Shown here: one piece after another, positions 60,387 through 64,000 of the stretch
Position numbering within the stretch: position 1 is the stretch's first letter
Layout: every line of letters starts with the position of its first letter
From: CAYXVJ01 sp050309435
GTDB lineage: Bacteria > Bacillota > Clostridia > Saccharofermentanales > Fastidiosipilaceae
DNA: 64,000 bases
Assembly (NCBI GenBank): GCA_050309435.1
Contig: JBNRMJ010000027.1
Location: 1 to 64,000, forward strand
Reading direction: 5' to 3'
Made by a program: the position numbers and the translations under genes
Notes under the pieces: model-generated
What the model saw: only the letters and a program-made list of their open reading frames with translations
Database searches by the model: none
Told to the model about the DNA's origin: nothing

Positions 60387-61772
60387 CTATACTCCCCTTT
60401 TTCTTAATATCACTTTCGTCATATTGCAATCGTCGAGCACAAACTTCATAAAATTCCCGGCTTCGTCCGAGTCGAGACGACTGAAAACGGCTGCATGATC
60501 AAACAAATCGCATTCGTACATTCTGGCTTCGAGCGCCGCCATCCCGCAGCTCTCAATATGATCCAGCGAGCGAACGAAATTTCCGTGCAGAGCCTTCTTC
60601 TGGATCTTGAACACCTCGCGATCCAAAAGCTCTCCTGCCACCGCCGCACGAAAACGTCTAGCCACCTCGTTGGCTGCCTGCTCGGGATTCTCGGACTCTC
60701 CGCCCATCATGACATAATTATAGTCGTGTCCGCAGGCGAAATGAACACTAAAGCTGTCGTTGATGATCCCTTCGGAATACAGTTCCTGATATAAAGGCGA
60801 GGTCTCCCCGATCAAGGCATCGCAGAAAAGCTGGCCTTGAGTCTGAACGAGCGCCCAGTAACTGCCGTTGGCCGAATGGAAACGATTGATGCCCGGATTC
60901 TTAAATGCGATATGGAAACTCTCGATCTCCACGTCCATGCCAAGCTCGCCGTAGGCCGAATTGACCTGCGCCGGCTCGTCTACATAAAGATTCACTCCCG
61001 CAGGTTTGATCTTGATTCCCTCGAGCTTGTCAGCCAGCAAATCAATCACTTCGATCATCTTGTCTTCCGGGAAGTCGCCGACCAAAACAAGATTCAGGGC
61101 TGCCGGCGTATAGAAAAGGTCGCATATCTTTTTCAAAGAAGAGGCCGTGATCCGACGAATCGATTCATCTGTTCCTCCGATGTCAAAACGAAGACCGTGC
61201 TTATTATAAAGTTGCGATAGTAAGTGACGAACCGAAACGCTGTCGGGATCATCCTCGTACATGGAAAGCTCGGAAGCAATGATCTCTCGTTCGGCTTCGA
61301 TCCTCTCTTCGCTCAGATCCGGGGCCAGAAGAGCATCAAAGTACAAGATAAGGGCTTCGTTAAAATGCTCGACAGTCGAGAAATAGTAGACGGTTTCGGA
61401 ATCTCCGGTAAAGGCATTGGCCTGAGCGCCCAGCCCTGCCAGTTGCCCGATCAGACCGCCCTGATCGTCCTGACTGAAAATGCAGTGTTCAAGATAATGA
61501 GCGCTGCCCGGTTCGACTTCGATCACCTGCATCGGCGGGTCCATCGGCTTGTTCTCCGCTCTGGCTTCGCGGTAACGGCGAAAATCTTCACCCGATGTAA
61601 TACGCAGATCCGCGGCACCGTAAGGGATGCCGAAAGCTGCAAACTTACGCACGAAACCGGGCTTGGCGACAAAAGAAACATGAAAGCCGCTTTGATGACG
61701 ATAGTTGTACATCATGTTCTGCGAGATCGAATCTTTTCTTTCGGTACGGACAAATCCTCTGTAGGTACTCAT
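60387..61772 (-). CDS. M16-family zinc peptidase (YmfH-like, active subunit)
   Basis: An insulinase-type metallopeptidase, 461 residues. The inverted zinc motif HYLEH is at 92-96, with the third ligand Glu downstream in IEAEREIIASELSMYEDD, so this subunit keeps catalysis. It resembles YmfH, which pairs with YmfF in many Bacillota; the biological role of the pair is poorly known. AGGAGG lies eight bases before the ATG and the start is four bases after the stop of the upstream fused gene. That gene carries the likely non-catalytic partner domain. Confidence 0.9.
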   Translation of the reverse strand: MSTYRGFVRTERKDSISQNMMYNYRHQSGFHVSFVAKPGFVRKFAAFGIPYGAADLRITSGEDFRRYREARAENKPMDPPMQVIEVEPGSAHYLEHCIFSQDDQGGLIGQLAGLGAQANAFTGDSETVYYFSTVEHFNEALILYFDALLAPDLSEERIEAEREIIASELSMYEDDPDSVSVRHLLSQLYNKHGLRFDIGGTDESIRRITASSLKKICDLFYTPAALNLVLVGDFPEDKMIEVIDLLADKLEGIKIKPAGVNLYVDEPAQVNSAYGELGMDVEIESFHIAFKNPGINRFHSANGSYWALVQTQGQLFCDALIGETSPLYQELYSEGIINDSFSVHFACGHDYNYVMMGGESENPEQAANEVARRFRAAVAGELLDREVFKIQKKALHGNFVRSLDHIESCGMAALEARMYECDLFDHAAVFSRLDSDEAGNFMKFVLDDCNMTKVILRKRGV

Positions 61773-61775
61773 CGA

Positions 61776-64000
61776 TCAAACCTCCTCTACGACGCGAGCG
61801 GCTAGTACTTCGTCTGTCATGGCTGCCTCTGCCGAAGCCGGCAGTAAACGAAAGACAAAGGCTTCCCGGATCTCCCGGGCCAGATCCTGCACCTGGTCGA
61901 GAGTCACGCAATCAAGATCCTCGAGTGCTTCGGCTATCGTCAAACGAGAGCCCGAAGCCAGATTCTCCATATGGAAATAGAGGATGGCCGACAAGTTATC
62001 GCTGATGCTGAGAAGTTCGTTGCGCAGTAATTTTTTGGATGTTTCGAAGACGCGCTCCAGATCCTTACCGCTTGCCATGTCTTCGAGCGTGTCGCGAACC
62101 ATCAAGATCACCTGATCGATCGATTCGGCGCTAATCCCCGCCTGTACCACCAGAGCAGACAAGAAACGAAGATTCATGGAAGAGATCTGATAAGCCAGAC
62201 CCTTGTCTTCCCGGATCGTATTGAATAAAAGCGAGTGGGCGTCTCCGCCGAACATGCTGTTAAAGACGGAAATCAGGGCCTGCTGATTGAAGTTATACGG
62301 CGGCAGATCCTTGTAGATCATTACCAGGCGAGCCTGTTCAATGTCCATATATTCCTCTGCAGGCGCCAGGACAGGCAGATTCGCGGGAGCGGGATCGACA
62401 CCTGCCACAACATTCAAGCGGCCGGGATTGTTCGGCAGCGTCTGGGTATAAGAAATGACTTTCTCGAGCAGAGGCTCTGCGATATCTCCGGCCAGAAAGA
62501 TCTGCAGGTGAGCTTCGCGAAGCAGACGATACCACGCCTCCGTCACTTCTTCCCTGGTCAAATCCGCCACCACTTCGGCCTCGCCGCCGGCAGGGATTCC
62601 CTGCGCTTCGCCCGCAGCCCAGAGGTTTACGGAGCGGTTCAAGGCATACCAGGCCTTATCCTGGCGTCTGGCCTTGAGTTCGGCGACCAGGTTCTTCTGT
62701 TCGGTCTTAAATAAGTCGGCATCCAGGAGATTGTTATCGTCGAGGAGGGGCCTTTGCAATAAATCGAGCAAAATATCAACCACGTCCGAAAAAGGCTCGC
62801 TGCCGTCGATGGCCTGGCGAATGCCGTCGGCATAAAACCAGATCACCTGAAGATTACCCTGACGGGTCACCTGCGATGCCAAAGACGCACCGTAGAGGTT
62901 GTCGGCGGCCAGTTGCAGCGCCGAGCGGGTAGGATATTTCTCGGAAGCCGTGCTGATCATGCGGGCAGCCAAGGCATTGGCAGCCGCGCGTCTGGGATGA
63001 AGCTGATCTTTAATCACGACATTGATGATCGAAGAATTGAAACGGTTGGCGGCCAGCGTATAGACCGGGACGCGGTTGAATCTGGAAACCAGCACCAGTT
63101 CCTCGTTACTGCGGTGCCACTGATTTGCGTATTCGATGTCTTTGGCGATGCTGGCGGTCATCGAGAGGAAACTCGAGAAGGTCAGCTCGGGACGAACGTA
63201 ATCAAGGAAATAAACTTCTATTTCCTGTCCGTACAAATTAATATCCATATTCAGCAGGCAGGTCTCAAGTAAAGGAATATAGTCCTTCTTGTTCACCGTG
63301 GGACGCGTTCCGATATTGGACACGGAAGGATACATGCGGTCGCCCACGCGGGTTCTGGTGATATAAACACCGTAAGGCGGACAGAGCTGACCTTCCGGCA
63401 CGGCTACGTTGGCCGTCGGCATACCGACCGTGCGGCCCAGAGCATTGCCCCGGATGACCGGACCGGTCATGGAATAGTCGTGACCGAGAAAACGGGAAAC
63501 CTCGCGGAAATTGCCCGCGATAATCGCTTCCTTGATCCGGGTCGACGAAATCACCTCGCGATTCGCTACAACACCCGGCACCACGACAACTTCGACGCCG
63601 CGCCTCTTTCCCCATTCGGAAAGATAAGCCGCATCGCCCTGACGATCCTTACCGAAACGGAAATCATCGCCGATTACCACCAGGCGCACCCCGAGCCGAT
63701 CGTAGAGAATACGATCCAAAAACTCGTCGGCGGACAAGGCCTTGAAACGATCGTTAAAGACCTGCAGCCAGGTCTGCTTGATGCCGTATCTGGCCAGAAA
63801 AGCAGCTCTCTTCTCGGGCATCTGAATCATACCCTTATACTGACGTTCGGCCGTATCGAAGCTCTCTTTCTGAGGCATGCGATAAAACGAAAACACCGAC
63901 GGCTCATAAGACAAGCGTCGACAATGGTGCAAAAGCGCGTTCAACAGTTCCTGATGCCCGCGATGTACGCCGTCGAAAAATCCCAGGGCTATGCCCCGCC
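61776..64000 (-). CDS. ribF: Fusion of riboflavin kinase/FAD synthetase RibF with a YmfF-like M16 domain (5' end outside window)
   Basis: About 740 residues are visible; the start is beyond the right edge. The N-terminal part (to about residue 300) is RibF: ALGFFDGVHRGHQ (nucleotidyltransferase HxGH) right at the edge, IGDDFRFGKDRQGD, VISSTRIKEAI (the STR motif), and the kinase GNALGRTVGMPTANVAV with PPYGVYITRT and YVRPELTFSSF. Without a stop, frame change or new ribosome site the frame continues into a YmfF-type M16 region (VYTLAANRFNSSIINVVIKDQ, YPTRSALQLAADNLYGASL, and DAHSLLFNTIREDKGLAYQIS near the end) that lacks HxxEH, as usual for the non-catalytic subunit. In other Bacillota these are separate genes. 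The fused protein would join flavin cofactor synthesis to a peptidase subunit. Confidence 0.85.
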   Translation of the reverse strand, partial: RGIALGFFDGVHRGHQELLNALLHHCRRLSYEPSVFSFYRMPQKESFDTAERQYKGMIQMPEKRAAFLARYGIKQTWLQVFNDRFKALSADEFLDRILYDRLGVRLVVIGDDFRFGKDRQGDAAYLSEWGKRRGVEVVVVPGVVANREVISSTRIKEAIIAGNFREVSRFLGHDYSMTGPVIRGNALGRTVGMPTANVAVPEGQLCPPYGVYITRTRVGDRMYPSVSNIGTRPTVNKKDYIPLLETCLLNMDINLYGQEIEVYFLDYVRPELTFSSFLSMTASIAKDIEYANQWHRSNEELVLVSRFNRVPVYTLAANRFNSSIINVVIKDQLHPRRAAANALAARMISTASEKYPTRSALQLAADNLYGASLASQVTRQGNLQVIWFYADGIRQAIDGSEPFSDVVDILLDLLQRPLLDDNNLLDADLFKTEQKNLVAELKARRQDKAWYALNRSVNLWAAGEAQGIPAGGEAEVVADLTREEVTEAWYRLLREAHLQIFLAGDIAEPLLEKVISYTQTLPNNPGRLNVVAGVDPAPANLPVLAPAEEYMDIEQARLVMIYKDLPPYNFNQQALISVFNSMFGGDAHSLLFNTIREDKGLAYQISSMNLRFLSALVVQAGISAESIDQVILMVRDTLEDMASGKDLERVFETSKKLLRNELLSISDNLSAILYFHMENLASGSRLTIAEALEDLDCVTLDQVQDLAREIREAFVFRLLPASAEAAMTDEVLAARVVEEV

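Overview
The window is a 64 kb stretch of a Gram-positive-type bacterial chromosome of moderate GC content, almost certainly from Bacillota, class Clostridia. I infer this from the firmicute-type division cluster with sbp, long-form hpf, pcrA, the L32/DUF177 pair, nrdR, and the cohesin and dockerin modules; an Oscillospiraceae- or Saccharofermentans-like anaerobe is my best guess. Nearly every gene is on the minus strand; only the sugar isomerase (16240-17079) and the CPBP protease (22954-24762) are on the plus strand. I see no rRNA, tRNA, IS element, prophage or CRISPR array.

Layout, left to right. 1-4097: a three-gene surface module holding a secreted protein cut by the window edge, a membrane-anchored single-cohesin protein, and a large secreted protein with SH3-like domains, a glucosaminidase-like fold whose two halves are in swapped order, and a C-terminal type I dockerin. 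4360-7593: yfbR and pcrA. 7852-8406: hpf. 8628-14604: a glycosyltransferase behind a complete peptide ABC transporter. 14862-24762: central metabolism (gap, sugar isomerase, aspartase, acyl-CoA synthetase, cyclase, zwf) and a CPBP membrane protease. 24850-30357: mltG, typA, der, rpmF, DUF177. 30511-40304: a long run of housekeeping genes (nth, recG, rsmD, coaD, coiled-coil protein, ddl, DUF1934) ending in an unusual pair of membrane-associated repeat proteins. 40375-43296: nrdR and a two-component system. 43416-57736: the division and cell wall cluster mraZ-rsmH-ftsL-ftsI-murE-murF-mraY-ftsW-murG-ftsQ-sbp, then ftsZ as its own unit. 58032-64000: rodA, lgt, an M16 peptidase, and a RibF protein fused to a second M16 domain, cut by the right edge.

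The main theme is the cell envelope: precursor synthesis (ddl, mraY, murF, murG), polymerisation (ftsI, ftsW, rodA), cleavage (mltG, the dockerin hydrolase) and division (ftsZ, ftsQ, ftsL, sbp). Points that most deserve a second look are the circularly permuted dockerin hydrolase beside its likely cohesin anchor, a MurE homologue in which essentially every catalytic motif has decayed (with murC and murD absent from the cluster), a RibF-M16 gene fusion, and a five-copy MraZ-box array downstream of the mraZ promoter.

Many starts given here were moved inward from the longest open frame to the codon with a proper Shine-Dalgarno sequence; each case is stated.
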